A stretch of DNA of 64,000 nucleotides from Isoetes taiwanensis (lineage: Eukaryota; Streptophyta; Lycopodiopsida; Isoetales; Isoetaceae), in contig JAJEKV010000073.1 in the NCBI GenBank assembly GCA_021234155.1, positions 4,748,001-4,812,000 on the forward strand. The letters are read 5' to 3'. Each line of letters starts with the position of its first letter. Position 1 is the stretch's first letter. Of the stretch, positions 45,550-55,671 are shown in pieces. The notes under the pieces were generated by a model. It saw nothing but the letters and a program-made list of their open reading frames with translations, made no database searches and was not told where the DNA came from. Both the position numbers and the translations under genes were made by a program.

Positions 45550-46405
45550 TTTGTGTAGCATGGGCGAGCTCCCTAAAAGGGCGCTACTAGCACATCACGT
45601 TGTTATGATGTAGCCTTTTCTGAAGGCTGACTTTTTTCTATTATTACCAGCATCCCGCTTTACCTCGGCTTCGTGGCCGTGCAGTGATGCGTCGTTATCA
45701 ATCAGCTTTTAACTGAACAATTTGTAAGGGGTTAATCGACCCGCTTTTCAATGGGATCATATTACGAACCCTCTTTCACCGTGTACTTCTCTATATCCGG
45801 TCATCATTCTGCGATCACGCTCCGCCAAATCTCGAAGCGATCCCGTTATCATCATCGAATGTAGACCAGAGTTCCCCATCTTATATTTACGTATTTGTCT
45901 CGAGCGTCTCCTCAGAATCGGGCAATGCTAATCATGTGATTCTCATCCTCTACTCTCCCATTGTCACGGATTCTGCATATCCTTGTCTTCCTTGTCGGCT
46001 TTTTCATCTGTCTTTTTCGATTCTTAGATCATGACTCCCCATCCTGAATCTAGCCAGAATGTCTCTTCTAGTTTTTCCCAGTATGTTATCCCGATACATC
46101 TGGTGTCCTATTTGCTGATCTGGGTTGAAAACTTGCATGAGCCAGGCTGTCTTGGGTCCTGTGTGTCTTTACAGCCACGCTCTTGTGGCTCTGTCTGCCC
46201 ACTCCTCATTCCACTGCCCTTCCTTTATTAGGTCACTCAAGTTTAATCCCATCTCTCTGGTCCAGTTTGCCACATCTTTAAACCATCCACTGCCTATGAG
46301 GATGTGTGATTTTGCTGATTCGGTGATTGCAATACTGGACAATTTCCCTTGAATGTCTCCGGCATTGTCCCTAATCAGGTACCTTATGGTTCTCTCCCAT
46401 CTTTA
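45550..46405 (-). mobile_element. LINE3 fragment, copy B
   Basis: Collinear with 24040-24865. The part from 46020 on looks identical to copy A over several hundred bases, while 45740-46015, holding the knuckle, has many small changes. Confidence 0.7.
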
Positions 46406-46755
46406 ATAAGAACAATAGATCTTGAATTCTTTAAAACAGCTTGGAAGATAGAAATTACATTATCAGAGAATCCCAGTTTCTTGCAACACCAACTCAAGAA
46501 ATTCTAGCTCACCGTGTCAAAAGCCTTTGTAATGTCCAACTTTAGAAGGCCAATTGATTGGTTGGAAGTCTTTAGCCCAAGTAATACCTAAGGAGGCAGC
46601 AGCCACATTATCCGAAATATACCTTCCCCTAAGAGAGGCAATTAGGCACTTTGAGTGTTGCTTATGACCTCCTCCAGAATGGAGGTTTATAATCCGGTGA
46701 AAGTGGCAATCAGCCGGTGTTGATCCCCGCAGCTTCAATTGTTTGAGGGACAGAA
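46406..46755 (-). pseudogene. LINE2 RT N-terminal blocks, copy B
   Basis: Nearly identical to 24870-25215, with the same LIASLRGRYISDNVAAASLG reading. Together with LINE3 this shows the nested insertion is present in both copies. Confidence 0.7.
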
Positions 46756-46789
46756 TTCATTAGCCAAGGAAACATTTCTCAATTCTTTT

Positions 46790-47722
46790 TTGTTGTCTAT
46801 GTTATAGTACTCTTGTATATCTCATTTGCTCCATATTTTAGTTAGTTCTCTTAATCGTTTTCTTGCTCCATTCTACTTTGTGAGTGCTACAATCTTCTTT
46901 CTCTCTACGATGTTGCATCATTGGTTTCTATTTTCATTGTCGTTTTTTTTCACTTTGTTCTTAAGGTTCCTTTTGATCCATTGGTTCCTTTGTCCTTTTA
47001 ATTCATTGATCTTGTTAACTCCTATCATCTTTCTTCTATTTTCGGTTTTGTTCCATTTATCCTTGTTCGTTGTATTTGCTCCATGGTCACTTAGTATCCC
47101 TTGCCTCATTTGCTTTATCTCTTGGCTTATCGTTGTGCTGCATTTCTTTTGTTCTCATTGTGTTCTTTAGTCCATGGATCTTGTTCACTCCATTTGTCAG
47201 TTCACTCAATTTGCTAGGCTCGTTCTTTCCTACTCCATGCTCAATTCAGTTCACATGGCCGCTTTGGTTTGCTGGTCTATTTTATCATCAAGTTTTATTT
47301 CTTGCTCCTTTTATTGCATTCTCTCTTTTGGATCCATAAGTCTTCTTTTGTTCCATTCCCTTTAATTGATCCATTTATTTCTTAATTCTTTTCATGCCTA
47401 TGTTATGGTATTCTTGTACATCTCGTTTGCTCCATATTTTATTTAGTTCTCTTGATCGTTTTCTTTCTTCATTCTACTTTGTGGGTTGCTACAATCTTTT
47501 TTCTGTGTTGCATCATTGGTTTCTATTTTTCATTGTCGTTTTCTTTACCACTAATCCAGTTGCTCCTTCTTGTTTACCCTTTATCCCTTTTGCATCATTG
47601 TTTTGTTTATGCTCCATCTGCATCAATAACCTATCGGCAATTGTTCCCTTGGATCCACGTTCTATCTTCATTCCATTTGCCTGAGCTTGCTTCTCTTGCT
47701 CCCTTGGTCTCGATTGCCCTAT
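46790..47722. repeat. Pyrimidine-rich tandem repeat, copy B
   Basis: Nearly identical to 25250-26181, with a few indels near 46905-46965. Ends at the G2 LTR start at 47723. Confidence 0.7.
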
Positions 47723-49597
47723 TGTTGCCCCCAAAGGGCAACATGCTAATGAAGGATCCATATGTTCAAACTAGGTCAACTCATTTTAGAAGACTAGGGC
47801 AAAGCTTGGAAGATTATTGTCACTCAACATTGTTATGGAGGTCAAAAGATGTTCATGCTTCAAGTCAAACAATGCTCAAGGTTCAAACTTCACAAAAGGT
47901 ATTTTATTCAAAGTCAAATGCTTCGTCAGGAATATGCTCTAGAAGATTCTGGGTTATGAAGTTTGGAAGATATTGCTCGAAGTTTGGAAGTTAGAGTTTG
48001 GAAGATTCCCTTTATGGTTTTCACCCTTGTCACCTTGTTTAGCCATTTTTCCCTTCTTCTATTCCCTAGCCACTTTTGCACCATTGCCCCACATTTTTTT
48101 TTTTTCCTTCCCATACACACTTACTCCATACCTTGTTTTCTTTACATCCATATCTTATTGTCATCTATCTCCACTATCCACATGAGCCTTTGTTGCCCCA
48201 TTGCCAATCTCTATTTCTCACCCCATATTTTATGGTTAAACCCTTGTTGGCTCTCCACTCCTTCAAATTGGTCTCATGGTCCTAATAACTTCAAATTAGG
48301 TTATGGGTATTTGATACCATGGTCTAAAGCATGCATAAAGCTCCAAGATAATATAAGCTTTAAGCTTGAACCATGGTAGAACTTTCCTAAAATCCCAAAT
48401 CTGAGGAATATTCCCAAGATATTTAAGGGAAATCGTGAACCCGATCATGGAATTCCCAGAAATATCTGACCATGAACCCTAAATCCGAGTTTCTGGCTCG
48501 AATCACGCCGTTTGATTCCATTCTCCCCAACCAATCTATTCTTGGATCCCTGAACTTAAGCAATAATTTAAGCCCTAAATTTGTCACCGAAATCACCGAA
48601 ACCCGAAATCCAAAAACTATATCTGAGGAAAGCATAATCGAGCATTTTCGAGGCCCGAAGTATTCAGATCCTACATTGATCATTCTTGAGCAAGATCACG
48701 GGCGATCCTTGAAGTTCTTGAGCTCTCCTCAACTGGATTCACAAGATCTGGTTGACATTACCTTCAAAAATTATTTATTGACTTGAGAAGATTATTTTCC
48801 TGTGATTTAAAGCTATGAAGCATCCTTATATTCTATTATCATGATATATTTACCTCCATATCAATTCAAATCGATTGCCAAGTTGTCAAATCCATCTCTG
48901 ATATATTATTCTACAATTCTTGCTACAAAATATTCTACAGAAAATTCTAGTGTGTTTTTCTATTCCTTTGGACCACTTGCCATCTATCCTTAGAGCCTGT
49001 GCAGTCCAAAGGAGTTGGAATCATTCAAAAATACCAAGTATAGCTCAAATTCAAAAAAAAATGCTCGGGTTTTGGGCGGTTTTGATATTTTTGCCAAATC
49101 TAGCCACAAAAAATACTTTTACACATCCAAATGAAGATTTGATTGATTGCCCCTCTTCCCTAGCATCATTGCAACATATTTACTTTGGAATTTCTCAAAA
49201 AGATGATTGGCAACCCCAAATCTCAATTTCTGATCACTGTTTTCTACATTTGACCTCTATTGACCAAAATTTGACCCCACTTTGAGCTCGAATAACTCAC
49301 AGATTAAGTCTCTGACTTGGTCAGAGGTTTTACTGTTGGTTAACTACCACCTTTTTGACCAAGTCTATTGCACCTGACTTAAAAAATTGATCTGCATCTC
49401 GACACCACATTTGTTTTGGCAAAGGTACTATTTTTTGGAAATGGGAAAGGTATGGAACTCGAACTTTTTGAACTTGTTTTGGGATTTCCTTGCATAGACT
49501 GATCACCTCAAGTGATCTGGAGGTTCTAACCCCAATTTGAGTGAAAACTTGAATTGGTTCCTTGTGGTTGACCTTTAAGCCAGGTTTAGGGTCAACA
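47723..49597 (+). repeat. G2 LTR 1 (1875 bp)
   Basis: TGTTG...CAACA ends. The first 21 bases form a hairpin: TGTTGCCC and GGGCAACA, an 8-bp perfect inverted repeat around a 5-base loop. The region near 48618 that corresponds to the TATATATA of the first LTR reads TATATCTG. Starts at the edge of the pyrimidine-rich array. Confidence 0.9.
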
Positions 49598-49600
49598 TTT

Positions 49601-49618
49601 TGGAGGTCCTACCGAGAT
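49601..49618 (+). promoter_or_regulatory. G2 primer-binding site (tRNA-Gln)
   Basis: TGGAGGTCCTACCGAGAT, three bases after the LTR end, is complementary to the 3' end of plant tRNA-Gln(UUG) including CCA as I recall that tRNA. This marks the LTR end and the start of reverse transcription. Confidence 0.75.
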
Positions 49619-49638
49619 CTTCCTGGATCTCAGAACTC

Positions 49639-51120
49639 ATGGCTCCAAAGCAAAAATTTCCAGCAGAAACAGAACCATTAGAAGATGTTGATGTATCAGA
49701 TCATTGCAAAGAAAGGCCATTGCCTTCAAGTTTCTCAACTAGCTTACTTCAAAACATGCCATACCGTTTGAGTTGAATGTCCCTGTTCCCTTGCCTACCT
49801 TTGATTCCAGCATGAGTGCTAACCACTTTTTGAGAATATTTGAAGACTATTACAGGGATTATGGTTTCAAGAAAGGATGCAAGCTTTCAGAATTTGAAAA
49901 ATGTTTCAAAGATGAGAGTGAAGCTGGAGCTTGGTTAACTTATGAGAAGTTAATGGGTACCACTTCATGGGATGAACTTGTCAAGAAGTTTCTGGATAGA
50001 TTTGGTAAGTTAGCTGCTCCACAAGATTTGGTTAATGAACTGCAAGGTTTTTCTATACATGCGGGGAGAAAGTGTGAATCGGTACAAGGAGAGGTTTAGT
50101 ACATTCATGAGCAGGTGTCAAAAAGCACAAGTCACCATCCCAACTCTGTTTTTAGTTCTTGCCTTTATCAATGGTTTGCAAAGAAGACCGGATATCCAAA
50201 GAAAGTTGCTCAAAATCCAAAGTTCTTTGAAGGGTTTGATTCCATTTACAAAGTCTTTGCCAAAACCAGCGATCGACCCGGATGCTCTCTACTTTGCACG
50301 ATAAGCATTATGCTTCTCATCATACTCGACCCGTTTTACCACGATGCTCTTGATGCACATTATGATCATCATCCTTCTATTCCGGTTTATGCCATACAAA
50401 AGAAAAAAAAGAAATCCAAAGAGGAGGAAGCCAATTCCCAAGTTGCGAGGGTCAAGTCGGACCTATCCAAGGTTCTTGAAGCCTTAGCGAGAAATAACCA
50501 AACAATTAGTTGAACTCAAGGCTGCAAGAGCGGGGTAAAACTTATCTGAATGTATTCATTGCAATAGGAATTCTCACCCATCCCAAATATGCTATTGGCA
50601 AGTGTGCTCCAAATGTAATAGAAAAGGCCATTTTGGAAAGGAATGTCTGTTTGTTCTTTTGTAAAGAGGTTGGCCATATCTTGATGCTAGGTGTCTTTGT
50701 TAAGGAATATTTTGCTAAGCAGAAAAAGAGAAGAGACCGAGTCTAAACCCCACAGTGAGATTTGCTTGAACCAAGCACCTCTATAAGGTTTATTCAAGCT
50801 ACTGAAGTTCCTAAATCTGAAGAAGTTATGGTGGTGCAAACTAGAAGCATGAATGAAGCTCAAGTACATGCTTTGAACCAAGTAGGCATTCTCTTGCCCA
50901 GGCACGTTGCCACCGTAATGGAATCACACGCCGATCATAGCTCCACCCCTCGGCAAAAATATGGTAAGAAAGATCAAGACTTTGATGAGGTTGATGTTTT
51001 GCTTAAAAATCCCAAGGTGAGTGTGGATCTCTTTACTTTATTAAAGATTGCACCTAGTTATAGGAAAAGGGTACTTCAACAAACCAATAGTGAGGTATTA
51101 AATGCTTGTGTGAATTTTTG
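49639..51120 (+). pseudogene. gag: G2 gag, internal region 1
   Basis: ATG at 49639 starts MAPKQKFPA. The gag core is clear: VPVPLPTFDSSMSANHFLRI, FEDYYRDYGFKKGCKL, AGAWLTYEKLMGTTSWDELV and FLDRFGKLAAPQDLVNELQ (about 49780-50045), the matrix/capsid-like retrotransposon gag region. It continues as ERFSTFMSRCQKAQVTIPTL after a frameshift near 50060. The zinc-knuckle region (about 50598-50690) is damaged compared with the intact pair at 58569-58658. Further frame changes lie near 49755, 50160 and 50510. Gag packages the RNA and forms the particle. Confidence 0.8.
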
Positions 51121-51151
51121 ACGCCATGCTTGACCTTATTCTAGCACAAAG

Positions 51152-51500
51152 ATGAAGAAGACCACGGAGCATTCACATGTTCAAATTGCTTTAGGAGGGT
51201 ATACCTTTTCTAATGTGTTACTTGATGGGGGTTCTCCCCTAAATATCATGCCATATCATATTATGAAGAAGTGTGGTTTTGAGGTGGATAAGAAGGCTTC
51301 TATGTTATTAAAATCTTTTTATAATGCTAAGATTTCTCCTATTGGTGTGGTGACTAAAGTGCCTGTTAATACAGAAGGCATAGATGAATCTGATATTTAT
51401 GACTTACTTTTGGGGAGGAGATGGTTAGCCACTGTGGATGCCAGGCCAGTCTGGTCTCAAGGGAGATGTACCATCTCCAATGGCTCCCAGACTGCTACAA
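51152..51500 (+). CDS. G2 protease, internal region 1 (45-bp shorter)
   Basis: The start of a 290-codon open frame that carries protease and the upstream RNase H. The active site reads LLDGGSPLNIM with Asp at 51224-51226; DGG in place of DTG/DSG is usual in the Tat/Athila side of plant gypsy elements. The C-terminal part reads DIYDLLLGRRWLA. Fifteen residues (an in-frame 45 bp) found in the 59114 copy are missing between NTEGI and DESDIY. The enzyme processes Gag-Pol. Confidence 0.8.
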
Positions 51501-51659
51501 TTTATAACCAAGAGGGCTCCTATGACTCCAAGGAAGAGGTACATTTTATTAAAGAAATGCTAATTGAAGAACCTTTGGGATCTTACAGGATAAAAAATAC
51601 AAAACCAAGAAACTATGAAATGGTTCCTCTTATTATGGAAAGTGCACCTCCCAGCATAC

Positions 51660-52060
51660 AAGGACCAACAGGGTTCTTATGGTTTGATGGAGGTATCTCT
51701 AAAAAATTAAGTGTTGCATCATCTGCTGCTATTTTGAAAGACTCTTCTCACAAACTTTTAGCTAAAGTAGGAAGGATCTTTCCTCAAGTCACTTCTAATG
51801 TGGCAGAATATAAAGCCTTGATTGCAGGTCTCCAGGAAGCTAAATCTATGAATATTGCCAATATTCACATTTATGGTGATTCACAATTAATCTGCAGACA
51901 AGTTTCGGGGAGACTATCAAACAAAAATGCAGATATGGAGCTCTTGAAGAATCAAGCAATGGGAGTGCTCTCGAGCTTTGCTTCATGGGAAATCACTCAT
52001 ATCCCCGAGAGAACAGAATTTTGAAGTCGATGCCTTGTGTAGGGAGACTCTCATGTCACA
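51660..52060 (+). CDS. Additional (archaeal-type) RNase H between protease and RT
   Basis: In frame with the protease. Reads GPTGFLWFDGGISKK, then NVAEYKALIAGLQEAKSM, IHIYGDSQLICRQVSGRL and WEITHIPER, then after a one-base slip near 52017, FEVDALCRE. The four catalytic carboxylates of RNase HI are all present: Asp 51686-51688, Glu 51806-51808, Asp 51878-51880, Asp 52029-52031. The AEY/GDSQL/N(F)EADAL pattern is that of the aRNH acquired by plant Tat elements. Its place before RT is unusual; in the Tat elements I know best it follows the native RNase H. It would degrade the RNA template during reverse transcription. Confidence 0.85.
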
Positions 52061-52169
52061 CTTAACCGAGGGAGCTATCCCCGAAGATGATCTTGATGAC
52101 AATGAGGTAAAAGCACTCTGTCCTATTTTGACCATTGATGCATCAGAAAAAAAAGGAGAAAGAGATTGT

Positions 52170-53110
52170 AATCACTAAGAATGGTAAGACTCGAACCTTG
52201 TTTGTTGGGGATTTGATTGAATATCAAAACAAAGAGAACATACAAGTGTTTTTGAAGAAAGGAAAGATGTATTTGCTTGGGATTATTCAGAGCTATCAGG
52301 TATCAAACCTGATGTATGTCAATTTGAAATTAAGATTAAAGAAGGTTGTAAACCTGTTTTTCAAAAATTAAGAAGGATTAATGCTTCACTAATGGGACTA
52401 ATTAAAGATGAATTGGATAAGATGTTGGATGCGTGGTGTTATTATTGAAATTATTAATCCGAATGGGTATCTTGTATTGTTCCCTGGAGAAGAAAAGTGG
52501 TGCTTTAAGAATTTGCATTGACTATCGAGACCTCAACAAAGCTACCATCAAAGATTGTTACCCTTTGCCCTTTTTAGAAGAAATCTTATATGTCTGAAGC
52601 AGGTAAAGAGGTGTATTCATTTTAGATGGCTTCTCGTGATTCAACCAGTTTAGTATTAAAGAAGAAGACCAACCCAAGACCTCTTTTATTACCCCTTGGG
52701 GAACTTATGCAATGAAAAGAATGCCTTTTGGACTAATGAATGCACCTGCTACTTTCCAGAGAGCCACGGATGTTATTTTTAGGCCTATGTCTCCTCAAAA
52801 ATTCAGAGTTTATTTGGATGACCTTTGTTTAGGATCTCACCCTACTAATCATTTGGGTTGTTGGCAAAAATATGTTCTTTGTGTAGGGGAATCTGAGTCA
52901 ACCTTAATCCAAAAAAATGTATTTTTTTTGCATCCAAAGGACAACTTTTGGGACACGAGGTATCCAACAATGGTATACAGTGGCACAAGAAAAGGTTGAA
53001 GCTCTCAAAAACTGGTGCCCCCAAAAACCCTGAAGCGTGGTCAAAAGTTTTATTGGCATGACTAGTTTTCTTAGGATGTATATTCCTAATTTTGCTCACA
53101 TTATAAGTCC
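52170..53110 (+). pseudogene. G2 reverse transcriptase, internal region 1
   Basis: RT blocks across four frames: FVGDLIEYQNKENI, then FAWDYSEL and GIKPDVCQFEIKIKEGCKP (shifted frames, 52200-52345), KLRRINASLMGLIKDELDKML (52360-52430), CIDYRDLNKATIKDCYPLPF (52515-52575), FITPWGTYAMKRMPFGLMNA (52685-52744), and YLDDL with the Asp pair at 52817-52822. FIGMTSFLRMYIPNFAH near 53045-53100 is the thumb/connection start. Frame breaks at about 52240, 52430, 52480, 52590 and 52890 are absent or different in the other copy. Confidence 0.85.
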
Positions 53111-53239
53111 TATTTCTAAGTTGACAAGAATAGGCAGGATTTCCAAATCGAGAGTAAGTATGTTCCTGTCACATGGTCATCAGATTGCCAAGAGTCTTTT
53201 GAGTTGCTTATAAAGTCCATTTGTGAAGCAACTCTCCTA

Positions 53240-53650
53240 AAAACCAGATTTGGCCAAGCCATTTGAGGTCTACATTACTATTACTAAAAAAGCCATAGGC
53301 TTAGCTATTCTCATAGACAAGCACACCATAGCTTTTGCCGAAAAAACAATGGAGTTCAACCTGAAGAAAAATACACGAGAATGGAAAGAGTGCTTTGCTC
53401 TCATGTTTCTCATTGACGCACAAAGGTCATTTATTATTGAAGAGTCCAGTTCAAGTTTATATGAAGCAAAATCCAACAGGTTTGTTATTTGGTAAGGCTA
53501 CCTCTAAACCAAAAATTCAAAGGTGGGCTTGCAAGTTACAAACCTTTGATATTTCTATAAAAGAGTTACATCAAGTAAAGAGTCCCATCTCTATTTACCT
53601 TATATTTTCTTTGACCATGAGGATGTAGTGGAAGTTGTTGATTTTGTGGA
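53240..53650 (+). pseudogene. Native RNase H of G2, catalytic residues lost
   Basis: Sits between RT and integrase, where gypsy RNase H belongs, and keeps the fold signature (AKPFEVYITITKKAIGLAIL, IAFAEKTMEFNLKKNTREWK, FALMFLID, then RWACKLQTFDISIKELHQVK). The expected TDAS is ITIT/TKK and the TDH position reads YMKQN, so the Asp residues needed for metal binding are gone; both G2 copies share this, so it is not read error. It probably now serves as a structural tether, as in retroviral connection domains (inference). Frames shift near 53460. Confidence 0.75.
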
Positions 53651-53719
53651 TGCCTTAGCTTATTTACAGGCAGATGATGATGATGCGGGGGCCAACGAGA
53701 TTGGCGGCTACCTATAAAA

Positions 53720-54900
53720 GAATTTTCTACAATTCAAGGAGATGCCCTCGATTGACCTCAAGCCAACAAAGGAGATTTAAAAAGAAAAGTGTAGGCGCGT
53801 TCAAAATGATTAATGATGTTTTATGTAAAGTCAACGGGGATGGACTATTATTGAGGTGTGTCAATGAAGAAGAATCACCTTGATCATTAAAGAAATGCAT
53901 GAAGGAATATGTGGAGGCCATTTTGCTGGAGATACTACTGCCAAGAAAATTCTCGTGTCGTCGATACTATTGGCCTACAATATTTAAAGATTGTTATACT
54001 TGCTATAAAATCTTGCCACAAGTGCCAAATATTTGGCAAGAGGATCCTTATCCCAACACTAAACCCCATAATTTCTCCAGGACCCTTCCAAATTTGGGGA
54101 TTAGATTATATTGGTCCTATTAACCCCTCTTCTCAAGGGGCAACATCAGACATTATTGTAGCTACAGATTATTTTACCAAATGGGCGCAATTCCTTTGAG
54201 ACAAAGCTAATGCCCTTACAACAAAGAAAGTTCTTACATGAGTACATTTGTGCACGGTTTGGTATTCCTCTACAATTACATTCTGATAGAGGTACTCCTT
54301 TTGTGAATGAAGTTATTGCTAATTTATTGACCATTCTTAAAGTCAAACATACCAAGAGTTCCTCTTACTATCCCCAAGGTAATGGTCAAGCAGAAGCTAC
54401 TAACAAAGTTTTGAAGGGTATTTTGCAGAAAACAGTGGATGATAATCAAAAGGATTGGCATGTTAAATTAGTGGATGCCCTATGGGCTTATAGAGTCACC
54501 ATCAAAGCAGCAACCACTCATACCCCTTTTAACTTGGTTTATGGCATTGAAGTCGTGCTTCCAAAAGGAGCTTGAGCTTCCATCTCGAGAGGTTAGCTCA
54601 TAAGTTGTGTTTGCCTTTTGGGTATGCCTTGCAGGAAAGACTGGATGCCCTTTTGCATTTAGAAGAATATAGGATGGAAGTCGAGAATGCTAATTTGCTT
54701 AAAAGGCCAAGGATTTGGCTGCTTTCAAAAGTCGCTCATAAAATACAAGGGACCTTCAAGACCCGGAGAATTAGTTCTGAAATGGAATAAATCAAGAGAG
54801 GATTCAGCCCAAGAAGTTTGAGAATCTTTGGGAGGGTCCCTATGAAGTGTTGGAACCTGCAGGCACCAATTCATATTGGCTAAAGGAATTAACTTCGGGT
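53720..54900 (+). pseudogene. G2 integrase, internal region 1
   Basis: HHCC region: H..H in MHEGICGGHFAG and C..C in KSCHKCQIFGK (54010-54050, after frame shifts). DDE core: IWGLDYIGPINPSS (first Asp near 54107), QLHSDRGTPFVNE (second Asp near 54290), SSSYYPQGNGQAEATNK (Glu near 54397). Further on WAYRVTIKAATTHTPFNLVYG and a C-terminal FENLWEGPYEV-like segment; there is no chromodomain. Frames are broken near 53700, 53880, 54190 and 54570. Integrates element cDNA. Confidence 0.85.
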
Positions 54901-54984
54901 TTGTCACTCCCAAATCCCATCAACACTATTCATCTCAAGAGGTACTGGGATCAAACACATTTGCTTGTCCCTTTTATGCTCTAG

Positions 54985-55671
54985 AATTTAAACAAGTTAG
55001 AATTAAATTTAGATGTTAGATAGATTGGATTTCACTTTGTCTTAAATTTAGAACTAATGTCTTCATTAAGTTTATGTTTGCAGATTAGCCAGTATGAAGG
55101 ATGAGCTATCAAATAGTCTCAGGACAAGGATTTTTATTAACTGCCAAGTGTCATTTGCAGGAGCACCCTTTTTCCATCTTTATTCATCTGTCTCAGTGTG
55201 GTCTTGCCCTCCATTCAGCCATGCTCTTTTATTTTTATCTCCCCAAATGTGCACTCTGCAAATTCAGCTTCACCATCATAGCAGAGTTGCAAGTTATTAA
55301 GACTAACTAGTTTGTGTGTTTCCATGACAGGTGCACCCTTTTCCCATCTTTATTCATCTGCCATAAGTAGCCCTGCCATCCATCTAAACCTCTTATTCTT
55401 GTTGATCATTTCCCCAGAAAGGAAGCACTCTGCAATTCAGCTTCACCATCCTAGCAGAGTTGCTCTTGAAGATATGAAGGAGACACATATTCTTTTGTTT
55501 TGGCGAGACCTCAACATTTTCACATTCTCCCCCCCACCACATTCATTTCTACTCCATTAACACTTACACATCACACTCCCTCTCTACCATGATTCTCACT
55601 CAAGCACCTTGGCACAAGATTGAAGACCCTTTATGGCTGAGGGGACCAGCCATTCTTTTGTTTTGGCGAGA
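54985..55671 (+). other. G2 3' untranslated region with duplicated unit
   Basis: About 690 bp between the integrase end and LTR 2. Two related units (about 55155-55325 and 55326-55480) each run from CACCC-TTTTTCCATCTTTATTCATCTG to CAGCTTCACCATC.TAGCAGAGTTGC. The polypurine tract is not obvious: GGCTGAGGGGACC lies about 30 bp before the LTR and only GGCGAGA touches it. Confidence 0.6.

Larger units (their letters stand above)
29862..51430 (+). repeat. Large direct duplication, copy B
   Basis: Collinear with copy A (7127-29860). The anchor offset falls from 22736 at the start (7130/29866) to 21541 by the pyrimidine repeat and LTR start (26182/47723), so copy B is net about 1.2 kb shorter over 19 kb. 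It continues without a break into the rest of the G2 element to the right, as expected for the right-hand copy of a tandem duplication or the start of a second contig/haplotype. Confidence 0.9.
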
